A stretch of 64,000 nucleotides of DNA from Trachythela sp. YZ-2020 (GCA_016169945.1 JADLSH010000199.1:3682501-3746500), one strand, 5' to 3'. Numbered from the stretch's first letter, positions 41,325-52,777 are shown. Numbers and translations are program-made. Notes: generated by a model not told the origin, from the sequence alone.

Positions 41325-42872
41325 ATGAATTTCAGCGTTTTGACCTTACTTTTGTGCTTCATTGCCGCAATTTTGTTTGGTTTTGTTTGTCTATTCTTGT
41401 GTTTAATGCTATACTTGCATTATATACACAAACGCAACGCTCATTTGCCAGGGCCACCTCGTTCAAGCTTCATATTTGGTAACCTTCCTGACTTCTGGAA
41501 ATACAAGAAAGCAACAGGCAGAACTTTTGCTGAATTTGTGATGGAAAAACGACTGGAATATGGACCAATCTTTTTGATGACTTTATTCCACAGAGCTGTA
41601 GTATACCTTGCCGACCCAAGCTATATTAGAGAAGTATTTATAAACAACAATAAATATCTACGTAAACCCTCTTTTCGTTACAATAAAATGGGATTTATAT
41701 TTGGCGAGAGGGGTATGGGGTATGGCTTAGTTACAAATACTGATGAGTTATCTTGGCGTAAGAGACGGCACATTATCAACCCTGCCTTTCATCGAAAATG
41801 CTTAAAAGATTTCATGACAAATTTTAACGATGTTTCCAATAGATTTTTGATTCGCATGGGCAAGGTAGCTGATGGCGGTAAACCTGTAAGTATGGTTGAA
41901 GAATTTGCAAAAGTTACGCTCGAAGCTATAAGTCAAGTGTCGTTTAACATTAATACCAATACGATTGAGGACCCGGAATCCCTATTTCCTTCCGCAATTC
42001 GCAACTACCTCAAAGGGGTACAAGCAAACTTTGAAATTCCCATAAGCTCTGTATTTTTGGGGATTTTTCAGTTTAAAATATTTCAGAAAGCTTCCCAAAG
42101 AGTTCAAATAAATGCAGCAAGATTCCTCCGAAAATTTGCTTCAGATTGCATTTCCACTCGAATGAAGGACATTGATGAAAACAAGGATGTACCTAACGAC
42201 TTGTTAAATCTCTTAATTAATGATGGTAGTTTGTCAAGGGAGGAGATGATTGATGAATTCATAACAATCTTTATGGCTGGCCAAGAAACAACAGCAAACT
42301 CATTGGCATTTACGCTATATGAAATCTTGAGCAACCCCCACGTTGAAGCGAAGATTTTAAATGAAATCAAAGAAGTGCTCCCTGACCAAGAAGAAGTTGC
42401 ATTTCATGATTTAGCAAAATTCAGATACATTGGCCAGGTATTGGAAGAAAGTCTACGAAAACACCCCATCGCCCCAGGTATACCAATGAGAATTTCAGGG
42501 AACGAGATCACAGTTGGAGGTTATCAAATACCAAAGGGAACTGTGATCACTAGCAATACCCTTTTGTTTGCCATGAACCCGGAAATTTGGAAGAACCCCG
42601 AAGTTTTTGACCCAGAAAGATTTGCTGATGCCACAAGTATCCCAAACTTGAGCATGATTCATTTTCCTTTTTCCGTTGGTCCTCGTAATTGCATTGGACA
42701 AACATTTTCAAAGTTTGAGTCTAAAGTTATCCTCGCAAAGCTGTTTCAAAAGTTTCAGTTCAAGCTTCTGCCAAATCAAACTGATCGAATGTTGGCCAGG
42801 TTCACCATTACACCTCGAGATGGTGTGATGTGTAAAGTTAGCAGACGTGCTCACAGGTACGATAGGGAGTGA
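41325..42872 (+). CDS. Cytochrome P450, CYP46-like, gene 3
   Basis: 515 codons, intronless. Same architecture as gene 1, with one extra residue after ExxR (EESLRKHPIAPGIPMRISGN), so the heme Cys is residue 456 in FPFSVGPRNCIG. I helix reads FMAGQETT. The loop after VGGYQIPKG (TVITSNTLLFAM) differs from all paralogs, again near SRS5 and the neighbouring beta strand. The upstream leader ATTTGATTTTATATAAAAG, then GAAATCATG, is shared with gene 5, as is the C-terminus RAHRYDRE / HAHRYDRE, so these two are probably the closest pair. Start is the ATG shared by all copies. Confidence 0.92.
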   Translation: MNFSVLTLLLCFIAAILFGFVCLFLCLMLYLHYIHKRNAHLPGPPRSSFIFGNLPDFWKYKKATGRTFAEFVMEKRLEYGPIFLMTLFHRAVVYLADPSYIREVFINNNKYLRKPSFRYNKMGFIFGERGMGYGLVTNTDELSWRKRRHIINPAFHRKCLKDFMTNFNDVSNRFLIRMGKVADGGKPVSMVEEFAKVTLEAISQVSFNINTNTIEDPESLFPSAIRNYLKGVQANFEIPISSVFLGIFQFKIFQKASQRVQINAARFLRKFASDCISTRMKDIDENKDVPNDLLNLLINDGSLSREEMIDEFITIFMAGQETTANSLAFTLYEILSNPHVEAKILNEIKEVLPDQEEVAFHDLAKFRYIGQVLEESLRKHPIAPGIPMRISGNEITVGGYQIPKGTVITSNTLLFAMNPEIWKNPEVFDPERFADATSIPNLSMIHFPFSVGPRNCIGQTFSKFESKVILAKLFQKFQFKLLPNQTDRMLARFTITPRDGVMCKVSRRAHRYDRE

Positions 42873-43514
42873 GGGGGACTGTAATTGCTCCTAATGACCT
42901 GTCTAGCATGACAGTAAATTATTAAAGTAAGGTGCATTGAGTTGGCACAATGTATGTGTCTAATATTAATTTTACTTTTTCTAATGCCTATTGATTTTAC
43001 TTGTCATGGAAAGGTATTGGATGTTGATGCTTTAACCCAATGGGTTTTACCCACTGCATGTCTGTAGATTCTATTTTTGTGGAGGTAGCCAATCGTTGAA
43101 TGGAGCTTAAGGCTTAGATGCTGGTGCAGCCGTGGAAGTCATATATAATATAAGCATGAGATATTATAAGCAAATATACTTCTCTCACAACAATTTCTAC
43201 ACCAAAAATATAATGTAACCTAGGAAAACCAATATTTTACTTGTAAACCAGAATAATATTCTTCTCACAAGTAAAATAATGGAAAAAATCGCCAAAAACT
43301 GTCAAGAAATGAAAATCTGTGCTTGGATTTTCGCGCGAAAACATGCTCACCCCAGGCCACTGCCGCATCACACGTCGATCAACGAAATTACTGGCGTTTC
43401 ACCCACTGGTGGCACCGCCCTAATATAAGCGCCCTGGTTTTGCCTATTGCCAATTGGAAACAGAAACCTTTGCCTACAGTGCAGTTATGGTCCATTGAGT
43501 CACCATGAAGCCGG
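42873..43514. other. 3' flank of gene 3 and unexplained spacer
   Basis: The shared flank runs to about 43065; the rest has no recognised feature. Confidence 0.5.
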
Positions 43515-43896
43515 TTACAGACGAGCAAGTTTTCTATGACAAGTTTTTATATGACAAGTTTTATTTGCTCGTCTGTACACGCAACTTTGGCAATTTTTTC
43601 TATGACAAGTACACTTGTTCAAAAGCTAGCATGCTAGCTTTTGAACAAGTGTACTTGTCATAGAAAAAATTGCCAAAGTAAAATTTTGCTCGTCTGTATG
43701 GGTCAACAAGGAAAACTTGTCAAAGTAATTTGAGCACTTAGGTACGGTTGGTCAGCAATCTATTGTTGTATTCGTTATCATTGCGGTCAAAAAAACAAAA
43801 ACTTGTCATAGAAAATGTGTTGTACGTACACACGTGCGATTGGCAAATAAAACTTGTCATATAAAAACTTGTCATAGAAAACTTGCTCGTCTGTAA
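43515..43896. mobile_element. Foldback element with TTACAGACGAGCAAG ends
   Basis: Ends TTACAGACGAGCAAGTTTTC / GAAAACTTGCTCGTCTGTAA continue through several TATGACAAGTTTT repeats. Similarity may extend to AAGCC/GGCTT outside, with TGA on each side. The centre is a perfect palindrome (43584-43679). Confidence 0.75.
43584..43679. repeat. Perfect 96-bp palindrome without loop
   Basis: 48-bp arms from ACTTTGGCAATTTTTTC to GCTAGC|ATGCTAGC and back. Confidence 0.85.
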
Positions 43897-43899
43897 GAG

Positions 43900-44434
43900 G
43901 CTTGACTTTGGGTCGTTGATCGCGTCAAATAATATCAGTAGGAGATTGACATGCGGCGTATGCATTGACCAGTGCATTCCCTAGACAAGCCATGCATGGT
44001 GCCAATTGCCTTGTCCAACTTTTTGATACGAATTGAGCAATAATTTAAGCACACGAGTCAAAAGATATTCTCACGACTTATCAACTTAAACATATAGTTG
44101 ATGTTTTTGTGGAAAACACTGCGATTAGATATGTCGCAAAGCTTCAACCTATACAGCATAGGTTTTACACACACTCACTATAGTCTATAACCTTGTCGCA
44201 ATGTCGGCAAATATATAAATTAACTACTACAGTGTGTGTAGATCGCCAAAATCATTTGGCCGTGGAATTGCCCATAAGCTAAAATTTTGGTGATTACCTT
44301 TATGGGAAGGTTATTATTATTATTAATTTTTTCCCTTTCTACATAATTTTAATAAACGATCTATCTATAATATAAAACAATCATTACAAAACATAACAGA
44401 AGATAACATTTGGGCTAGGAGCCATATAAAATGT
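43900..44434. other. Spacer, nothing recognised
   Basis: A/T-rich; I see no gene, repeat pair or RNA signature here. Confidence 0.4.
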
Positions 44435-44640
44435 AGTAGAAGGTGTTTGTAGATGGAATACTCGAACGAAAATTTATATACATTTTTTTAGACCTATAGC
44501 CAGGAGCAGTTGCGAAAAATGCAACTTAGGCCCTCTGGCAGGAATTGAATCTGCGGCCCTGCGATTCCGGTGCAGTGCTCCAACCAACTGAGCTACAGAG
44601 TCCAGCTGCTGAGCATCAACCGCAAGTTCGGTATTTCACT
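44435..44640 (-). repeat. tRNA-derived SINE, near full length
   Basis: Minus-strand B box (complement at 44541-44551, GGAATTGAATC) and A box (complement CCAACTGAGCTA at 44584-44595). Tail GTAGAAGGTGTTTGTAGATG at its 3' end. Confidence 0.75.
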
Positions 44641-44858
44641 ACACATAATCACATTTCACAATTAACAATTTACATCCTTTGAGATATTACAGACTGGACA
44701 GTAATGCTTGTAGCTGTAGGTAGGCTGGTGAATTTTTAATCCTTGTATAAGTCGTATTCTGACTAACAGAACTCAAATTAAGCGCGTGTACTAGCACTTT
44801 GAACAGTGCTTGCGGCAGTGCGGTAGTACGTAATGCAATATTGCGATAGCCAACTTAA

Positions 44859-45555
44859 GGTGGTCATTCACCTTTCGAGCAATTTTTTTCATTTTTCAAA
44901 ACAGACTTAATACAAAACCATTTTTTGAAAGAGCAAACTAATAGAAATGAACTTCTAAAAAAAAATTTCACTTAACTCACTAATTACACTAATTAGCCAA
45001 CATGGCGGCTGTCAAATTAGCGACAATTTGACTTAACGTGTAACACGATAACACAAGAACCATTAATCAGAATGAAGTGAATGATATATATTTTTAATGC
45101 TAATAACATGGGCTAGTTCCTGACACTCTTTGATTTCAGTTTAAAGCTTTATTTCAAAAACTGCAGCAACAAATTTGAATAGTAGGTGAAAATTCAATGT
45201 TTTAAGTTAATAATTAAGGTATTAAACCTCAATAATTCATTGTCAATGAAATATATTGAAATTTGAAGAGTGTCAGGAACTAGATAAAGTCATTAGCCAT
45301 TAGCATGCCAAGTACCAGCCTTGTACATCAAATATTAGAAAAGTTATGGTGTCACAAAGATTCCCCATGATGGCGAAATCATTGAAAGCAGAGAAAATGC
45401 CATTTAAAAGTTTAGTTTAGTGTTTTTTCCCTTCAGAAATGTTTAGAAGCCTGCTTCATAGGTTGTGCCTTCATTATCCTTAGCAGTGTCAATATAGTTT
45501 TTCCTAAGGTGAAAATTTTTTTTTAAAGATCACTTTCAAAAGGTGAATGACCACC
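44859..45555. mobile_element. TTAA-type (piggyBac-like) MITE
   Basis: Ends GGTGGTCATTCACCTTT / AAAGGTGAATGACCACC, flanked by TTAA at 44855-44858 and 45556-45559. Subterminal AGTGTCAGGAACTAG-like repeats occur inside. No transposase ORF. Confidence 0.75.
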
Positions 45556-45579
45556 TTAAGAAAACCTGGCATATCGGAA

Positions 45580-45860
45580 ATCACTAATATTTATCGGATA
45601 CGTTTTATCAGATAAACGACAATGTATCAATCATTAACAATCTCAAACTCTTTTTCTCTCGTTGGCTCATCGGATCTGACAAAATTCCAATTCGGACTAG
45701 CGCTTTTGTGTGTGCTTTTGTGTGATTTGTGCAATTTCGGCGCCCCATTTATATTTTGGCGCCCCCTAAAAAATCTTCGCTGGGGGGGCCATGGCCCCCC
45801 GGCCCCCCCTGCCAGCACGCCACTGCGTCACGAAATATGTTATTGTTCTCAGTTTATTCG
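45580..45860. repeat. G/C-rich degenerate element end
   Basis: GGGGGGGCCATGGCCCCCC then TGCCAGCACGCCACTG near 45780-45826 looks like one terminus of a DNA element; the partner is not clear. Confidence 0.35.
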
Positions 45861-45861
45861 G

Positions 45862-46374
45862 GTCACGTGACGACTTAAGGGTATGGGTTGTATAAACATT
45901 GTATACTTTTATATAGGAGTGGATTAAATTTCCTCATAAAATATCATATTTCGCGTCGTTTACGAAGTAAATTGGAAGGATATATATTTGGTGGGTCTGA
46001 CATTATGGTGACATATACTGTCATGAGCATTGCTAGTCCCTACTGTACACATTTTGCTTGCATGGTTTCTATGAACAACGTAAACTAAAGGTAAACGAAT
46101 CCTTTGAATTATTTTCCAAGGCCAGCGATTCGAGTGAGGATATATTGACCCTTGTTTATCGACTTTGTATTCGCATTTCTGCTCTCGTATTTGTTTTAAA
46201 TAACGACATTTGTATCTTAACATATTAAACTATATAGTAGATCCATCACATATATACCTTCAAATTTACTTCGTAAACGACGCGAAATATGGTATTTTAT
46301 CTGGAAATTTAATCCACTCCTATATAAAAGTATACAATGTTTATACAACCCATACCCTTAAGTCATCACGTGAC
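45862..46374. mobile_element. Foldback element with about 130-bp arms
   Basis: Left arm 45862-45994 and right arm 46238-46374 are near-perfect inverted copies starting GTCACGTGA.GACTTAAGGG and reaching GTCGTTTACGAAGTAAATT. The 240-bp centre is unique. Confidence 0.85.
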
Positions 46375-46451
46375 ATATTTTTCCTTTGATCCCCAACATC
46401 ATTTGCCGCCCTCTTTGAAGTTTGCCGGCTAGCCCAACCAGTCTTCTATAA

Positions 46452-46725
46452 CCGTACTCCCATCATATATATATACCGAACTTGCGGTTGATGCTCAGCA
46501 GCTGGACTCTGTAGCTCACTTGGTTGGAGCGCGGCACCGGAATCGCAGGGCTGCAGGTTCAATTCCTGCCAGAGGGCCTAAGTTGCATTTTTTCGCAACT
46601 GCTCCTGGCTAGCTCTGAAAGAATGTATATAAATTTTCGTTCGAGTATTCCATCTAAACACCTTCTACTATTAGTCCTATCGAACGAGATGCCGAGAAAA
46701 AATCTTGATATTTATATATAAAATG
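46452..46725 (+). repeat. tRNA-derived SINE, full length
   Basis: A box TAGCTCACTTGG (46512-46523), B box GGTTCAATTCC (46556-46566), core hairpin TTGCATTTTTTCGCAA, and a 3' end ATTAGTCCTATCGAACGAGA then TGCCGAGAAAAAA. Same head and tail as the copies at 29835 and 44435. Confidence 0.8.
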
Positions 46726-47039
46726 TAGGCTTTTAGTACATGGGCCATGGCCCGTAGTAGAATTACATAACATTTACTAAACTATGGTATAATAATGAAG
46801 ATATATAGATTACGTAGGGAGCGGTCATTAAGTATGTGTCATGGGGGCCGGAGGCTATTTTATATAATTTGAATAATAGTTTGTGCCCCTCCCATGCATT
46901 CGAGAAATTACTTGGCACCTCCTCAATTATTAGAAAAATGATTTCATAACCCTCCTTGAACTGTTAATATCAAGAGTGTGTAAACACACAATAGATACAT
47001 ATTGTACTGGTGTAATCCATTATATAGTTGCACACTGCT

Positions 47040-47230
47040 ACCTTCTTATTAACTGGCAGCACCCTACCACTGAGGAGTAAAATCGTCTGGCTTAGACAGT
47101 AAAATACTAAAGTAGGGTGCATCTGATTGCCAGCTAAAGGGGAGATACTGGCAGATAGTTTTGTAGCCCATTAACTAGCAGCTCCCTAGCACTGACGAGT
47201 AGAATCGTCTGGTGTGACAGAGTAAATTAC
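47040..47230. repeat. Degenerate minisatellite-like units
   Basis: Two units with GAGTA(A/G)AATCGTCTGG, GACAG.GTAAA and TTAACT.GCAGC. Related words (CTGGCGTTAGACAGAGTAAA) occur at about 25250-25280, 35130-35180 and, inverted, at 50980-51050. Confidence 0.5.
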
Positions 47231-47233
47231 TAC

Positions 47234-47497
47234 CTCGTTCCCAGGCTCTTCCCTCTTGTGGAGGAAAGACCCTGGTAGGAGCTGGTCACGTGATCTGCTA
47301 AAATCTAGCAGACTTGTGTCGTTTTGGGGAGGGGTGGAAAGGACTAGCTGACCTCTGCTAGGTATATAGTTTTGTTAACCTCGTCCCCAGAAAAATGACA
47401 TAACAAATAATTAATAAATCTGCTAGATTTTAGCAGATCACGTGACCAGCGCCTGCCAGGGTCGTTCCTCCACAAGAGGGAAGAGCATGGGAACGAG
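47234..47497. mobile_element. MITE with about 80-bp arms, nested
   Basis: CTCGTTCCCAGGCTCTTCCC...GGTCACGTGATCTGC...AAATCTAGCAG and its inverse ending GGGAACGAG. It interrupts one of the minisatellite-like units. Confidence 0.8.
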
Positions 47498-47794
47498 ATT
47501 GAGTAAAATACAAAAATAGGGCGCATCTGGGCGCATTACAAGTTAATCGGTTAATACTGGCTGTGGTTAGTATTTATACTAAAAGGTATAGATTTCTTAT
47601 ACACAAATTTGAAATTGCATTCACTAAAATTATACAAATAGAAACTGCCAAGTCAAGAGAGAGTGGAGTACTACGATAGACTCTATATATATATGTATTT
47701 TAGTTTCAAGCCCCTTTGCGATTTTGTTTCATGACCCCCTCAAATAGCCTCCGGGCCCCCCCCCCCATGACATACTTAATGACCGCTCCCTTAA

Positions 47795-48069
47795 AGACCA
47801 TGTAAAGTCCATTCTGCGCATGTGCTATGGGGGGTCCCGCGATGTAAACAATGCGCATGCCCAAATTTCGCGTTGTTTCGACTAAAATTCGACATCTTCT
47901 AAATCAGAAACTCGAATCTGTATTTATTTAAAGCATAGCGAACCTTTAGCGAACCAGAACACATCATAATTTTTTAAATATAGCGTGTTTAAAATGTAAA
48001 CAAACGGACGTTGCCGGTTTGTACAAACGGACGTTGCCGGTTTGTTTACATCGGGACTTTACATCACCT
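47795..48069. mobile_element. TTAA-flanked MITE, copy 1
   Basis: Ends AGACCATGTAAAGTCC / GGGACTTTACATCACCT between TTAA at 47791-47794 and 48070-48073. It contains a tandem ACAAACGGACGTTGCCGG duplication. Other copies at 52256-52475 and 59310-59532. Confidence 0.8.
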
Positions 48070-48074
48070 TTAAT

Positions 48075-48208
48075 GGTTGGTGAGTGCGTACGATTTTTAT
48101 TTACGAGTTGTGAAGGATCGCTAAACAAACGAGTGAGCGCAGCGAACGAGTGCGTTTAGCGATCCTTCACAACGAGTAAATAATAAAAATCGTACAAACG
48201 AACCAACC
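48075..48208. repeat. Palindrome with GGATCGCTAAAC arms
   Basis: GGTTGGT...GTACGATTTTTATTTAC...GTTGTGAAGGATCGCTAAAC and its inverse fold around GAGTGAGCGCAGCGAACGAG. Confidence 0.7.
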
Positions 48209-48209
48209 G

Positions 48210-48834
48210 TTTATTATATAAGTATAGAGATAATATTATGTGATACTCACAGCGAACAACACGCAAGCGAAGTATATCTAGCCTCAAAAACAGATTTCTT
48301 ACCGCTTATTTCTTCATTTTTTTCCTGAAATTCTGATCAAACAGGTTTTTGATTCAGTACAATCGAAACATAAACAAACTAGTCATTGAGTCCATTGACA
48401 TTAGATTCTTGAATATTGCCTATTGAGTATTGGTTCTGTATGCTCGTGGTATGATTTGAACGATGTAACGTACTATTTTCTTTTGAATATTCATTTTTTG
48501 TACCATATTGTTCGGTAAGTATTACCCCAAGTCAAGTTAGCGTAAGTGAGATAAGGATAGACTAGGGGCAGAGATGAAACAACAATTTTAGTGTGACACT
48601 TAATTAATATGATTTTTCCAAGTTTTTCATCAATCACACTAAAAATTTGGCATATTTGACTTGTTCAGTAGGTTTATCATTTATCTTTATAATTATGTCA
48701 ATGTTTGATAGCATTTTCTTATTGCGAACTCTAAAAAGAATAATTTTAGTTTTTGCAGTATTCACTGACAATTTGTTGGTGTTTACCATTCAACTATTAT
48801 GTAAACCTCTTTTTGCATAGTTTTTTTATTCAAC
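48210..48834. other. Spacer, nothing recognised
   Basis: A/T-rich, without a supported gene or repeat pair. Confidence 0.4.
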
Positions 48835-49105
48835 TTCGCCTCAATGGCAGGGAGTCCACAACAGCGTCAGCCAATTACTGTGGCCCCATTGTTAGTTCCT
48901 AAGGGTTAGTATTAGAGGGAGGAAACCGGAGTACCCGGGGAAAACCCTCGAAGCACAGGAGAGAATCTCAACTTACATGAGTTATTTGAGCACACTGCCG
49001 ATCTTATGCGAGTACCAACAGTGACCTCGACCTGTTGTGAAACAGGCTCAACTGAGTGGTAAGAGGCAGCGCGCTAACCGCTTCCGCCACCCGTGCTACC
49101 CTTTC
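48835..49105 (-). repeat. Second tRNA-related SINE family
   Basis: On the minus strand: GGTAGCACGGGTGGCGGAAG and GGTTAGCGCGCTGCC (A-box region), then AGGTCGAGGTCAC (B-box-like), then the conserved-looking GGTTTTCCCCGGGTACTCCG and GTTTCCTCCC. A single copy in the window. Confidence 0.6.
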
Positions 49106-49594
49106 GTGCTTTCCTTCACGAGTCACGGTATTGAAACAAGAATTTGAGTAAAATGCATTAAAACACAAAGAAAATTAATATTATTTCTTCTAGCCTCCCT
49201 GATAAATGCAGTATGGAGCTATCTAACAGACGCTAAAACTAGCATTTACTGTCTCTGTAGTCTACACGTAAATGCATGGAAATATGGTCCTTATTATGGT
49301 CCTATTAATTATACCGTCGCGTCCACCATGCCCGTGGGACAAACCCCTGGACAAACCTAGGGGTAAATCAAATTTCGCGGATGACAATACTTCATCTTAT
49401 AAAAATGTGATGTACAGTAACTTGAATTTATGAATTAGTATACAATTAGCGCGCTAAGCGCGGATTTTAAGCCCAAGAGAACTTTCAACCGCGTATGGCA
49501 AACAGTTTTTATAGTTTTGGCGCAGATGCGGATGTTCTCGCAAGAAATGGCGCGGAGAAGACCTTCTCCGCGCACTACAAAGATCCCAGTCTGG

Positions 49595-50948
49595 CCTGAC
49601 TACTGGAAATACAAGAAAGCAACAGGCAGAACTTTTGCTGAATTTGTGATGGACAACGACACGAATATGGACCAATCTTTTTTTATGACTTTATTCTACA
49701 GAGCTGTAGTATACCTTGCTGATCCAAGCTATATTAGACAAGTATTTATAAACAACAATAAATATCTACGTAAACCCTCTTTTCTTTACAATAAAATGGG
49801 ATTTATATTTGGCGAGAGGGGTACAGGGTATGGCTTAGTTACAAATACCGATGAGTTATCTTGGCGTAAGAGACGGCACATTATGAACCCTACCTTTCAT
49901 CGAAAATGCTTAAAAGATTTCATGACAAATTTTAACGATGTTTCCAATAGATTTTTGATCCGCATGGGCAAGGTAGCTGATGGCGGTAAACCTGTAAGTA
50001 TGGTTGAAGAATTTGCAAAAGTCACGCTCGAAGCTATAAGTCAAGTGTCGTTTAACATCAATACCAACACAATTGAGGACCCTGAATCCCTATTTCCTTC
50101 CGCAATTCGCAACTACTTTAAAGGGGTAGAAGCAAACCTTGAAATTCCCATAAACTCTGCATTTTTTTGGGCTTTTTCAGTTTAAGCTATTCCAGAATGC
50201 TTCCCAAAGAGTTCAAATAAATACAGCAAGATTCCTCCGAAAATTTGCCTCAGATTGCATTTCCACTCGAATGAAGGACATTGCTAAAAACAAGGATGTA
50301 CCTAACAACTTGCTAAATCTCTTAATTAATGATGGTAGTTTGACGAGGGAGGAGATGATTGATGAATTCATAACAATATTTATTGCTGGCCAAGAAACAA
50401 CAGCAAATTCATTGGCATTCACATTATATGAAATCTTGAGCAACGTTGAAGCAAAGCTTTTGAATGAAATCAAAGAAGTGCTTGGTGAGCGTGAAGAAGT
50501 TGAATTTGATGATTTAGCAAAATTCAGATACTTTGGCCAGGTATTGGAAGAAAGTCTACGAAAACACCCCATCGCCCCAATACCTTTCAGAGTTTTGGGA
50601 GAAGAGATCACGGTTGGAGGTTATCAAATACCGAATGGAAATGGAGTTGCTAGTTTTTCGCTGTTGTTTGGAATGAACCCGGAAATTTGGAAGGACCCCG
50701 AAGTTTTTGACTCAGAAAGATTTGCTGATGCTGCAGACATCCCAAACTTGAGCATGATTCATTTTCCATTTTCTGTTGGTCCTCGAAATTGCATTGGACA
50801 AACGTTTTCCAAGTTTGAGTCCAAAGTTATCCTCGCAAAGCTGTTTCAAAAGTTTCAGTTTAAGCTTCTGCCAAATCAAACTGATCGAATGTTGGGCAGG
50901 ATGACCTATACACCTCGAGATGGTGTGATGTGTGAAGTTAGCAGTTAA
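49595..50948 (+). pseudogene. Broken CYP46-like P450 (copy 4)
   Basis: Similarity to genes 3 and 5 starts abruptly at CCTGACTACTGGAAATAC (about residue 55). The membrane anchor and PGPP hinge are missing, and the 150 bp before it are unrelated although the frame is open from 49517. Two compensating shifts garble about 12 residues (VMDNDTNMDQSFF for VMEKRLEYGPIFL). One extra T in the T run near 50162-50168 then shifts the frame to a stop at 50184-50186; the downstream frame carries on to 50948. Further changes: a two-residue deletion (LSNVEAK) and FDSERF in place of FDPERF. AGQETT, ExxR and the heme loop are intact, so decay looks recent. Probably not a working enzyme. Confidence 0.85.
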
Positions 50949-51476
50949 CCCATGGAGCTGCAATGCGCCCAAATTTGTTATTTTACTCTGTCTAACGCCA
51001 GACACTTTCTACTTGTCAAGGGAAGGGTCTTGCACATTAATGGGTTAAAGTAAGGTGCATGCATTGAGTTGGCACAATGTATTTGTCTAATATTAGTGCA
51101 CCCTTTTTGTCATTTCACTTTTTCTGAGTTAAATTCCCATTGATTAATTACTTGTCATGGAAAAGGTATTGGATGTTGATCTGCTCATGTCTTTTGTTCA
51201 CCATGCAATGCTTTTCTGATTTTATTCTTTTTAATGCCTGTTAAGATCCATTATTGTCCAAGGTTTTCTCATCCGCATTCAGCAAGTAAATTGTTTACCA
51301 TAAGCAATATAATTTGTCTTGATTGAGCAGCTAATAGCTAGGTGGCTGTGACGTTTCTCTGTGTAACGTCGTGGAAAAAATCGATAGTCTTTCAAGAGTC
51401 TTGCAGTTTAATGTGTGGTACGTGACTGATAATGGGAACAAGCACCAGATTTTCGGGACAAAATTACATAACTTCC

Positions 51477-51815
51477 AGGGATGGATCCAGCATGATCTGA
51501 TGGGGCGGGGGTAATAAGCAGGTGTTGGTCATGAAGCAGGGTGTGGTCGGCATCCGCATCAAGGTAGATCATCACTATAAAGGATACCCTGCAGGGTCAA
51601 GGGGGTCGTTTCGTCGGAAAATTTTTGAAAAATATAATTGCCTAGATGGTCAAAAAGGCCTACCAATGGCCAGATATTTGCTTTTTGTTTGATAAATGCC
51701 CTGTCGACGTCAAATCCAAAATTCAGATTTGATATGGAATTTGCACCCCCCCCCCTTGGCCAAGCATGGGAGGGGTGCGCACCCCCTGCACCCACCCAGT
51801 AATCCATTCCTGGAA
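51477..51815. mobile_element. TIR element of the 24963 family
   Basis: CCAGGGATGGATCCAGCATG at the left, and CCCAGTAATCCATTCCTGG at the right after a C9 run and GTGCGCACCCC. Related to 24963-25229. Confidence 0.5.
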
Positions 51816-52255
51816 TTTTCCCACTTCCTCTGTGTAGTTTTGTTTGTTTTTCTTTGATAATTGTAACAAAGGATGCATTTTTTGTTAGATTCACTGGTCT
51901 TTAAATTTCGCAGTGTTATATTTGTATGTAAAAGTCAGGGGGGGGGAAATGCGAACGTAAGGGCAGTCGAGAAAATTTTTCGCTGTTCCGCCCTTTCGAT
52001 GGGATTTTGATGATTTTCAAATTTCAACTCATTTAATTGTTATTTCTATGTACAAATATAGATCTAAAGAAGTACGGAACGAAAACAATAGCTTCCATTA
52101 TGCACTGATCGTCTAATTTACAGCTGTATTCTCTCTTCTTTGCCAGTATTATTATTGTTTCATTTATATTATAAGGGCACTTTTTCCCCCCTTGCCCACT
52201 TAGGAAAGGGCAGGAGGGGCGCTTGCCCACCCGCGCCCCCCTCTCCGGCGTCCCT

Positions 52256-52475
52256 GGTTCTGCGCATGTGCTATGGGGGGTCCCGCGATGTAAACAATGC
52301 CCAAATTTCGCGTTGTTTCGACTAAAATTCGACATCTTCTAAATCAGAAACTCGAATCTGTATTTATTTAAAGTATAGCGAACCAGAACACATCATAATT
52401 TTTTAAATATAGCGTGTTTAAAATGTAAACAAACGGACGTTGCCGGTTTGTTTACATCGGGACTTTACCTCACCT
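52256..52475. mobile_element. TTAA-type MITE, copy 2 (left end lost)
   Basis: Starts inside the element at CTGCGCATGTGCTATGGGGG and ends ACCTCACCT|TTAA. Lacks the tandem ACAAACGG duplication of copy 1. Confidence 0.75.
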
Positions 52476-52777
52476 TTAACTTATATCGCCGTATTTCCTC
52501 ATAACTTTGTAACCGCTCGAGTATTAATAATTTAAGTACTATTTAAAACACAGTATTTTGACAGTTATTAAGATATATTCATGAGATCAATGTATATCAC
52601 ACGGAGTATATTCAAACTGCTTTTATGCTGCCAGGCATGTAAATTCGTCATTTTTCCTAAAAGCTCCAAAACTCAATTTTGGAAAAATTTAGCTAGAACT
52701 GCCAATTTTAAGTTTTAGAACTACCGTTTTATATTTAGAACTGCCCATTTTGGAAAAAAGGGAAGCCTTGGCTTAGG

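Larger units (their letters stand above)
46817..47790. mobile_element. TIR element related to 31880-32771
   Basis: Ends GGGAGCGGTCATTAAGTATG / CATACTTAATGACCGCTCCC, then GGGGGCCGGAGGCTATTT and its inverse. 974 bp, non-autonomous, carrying a nested MITE (47234-47497). Confidence 0.75.
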
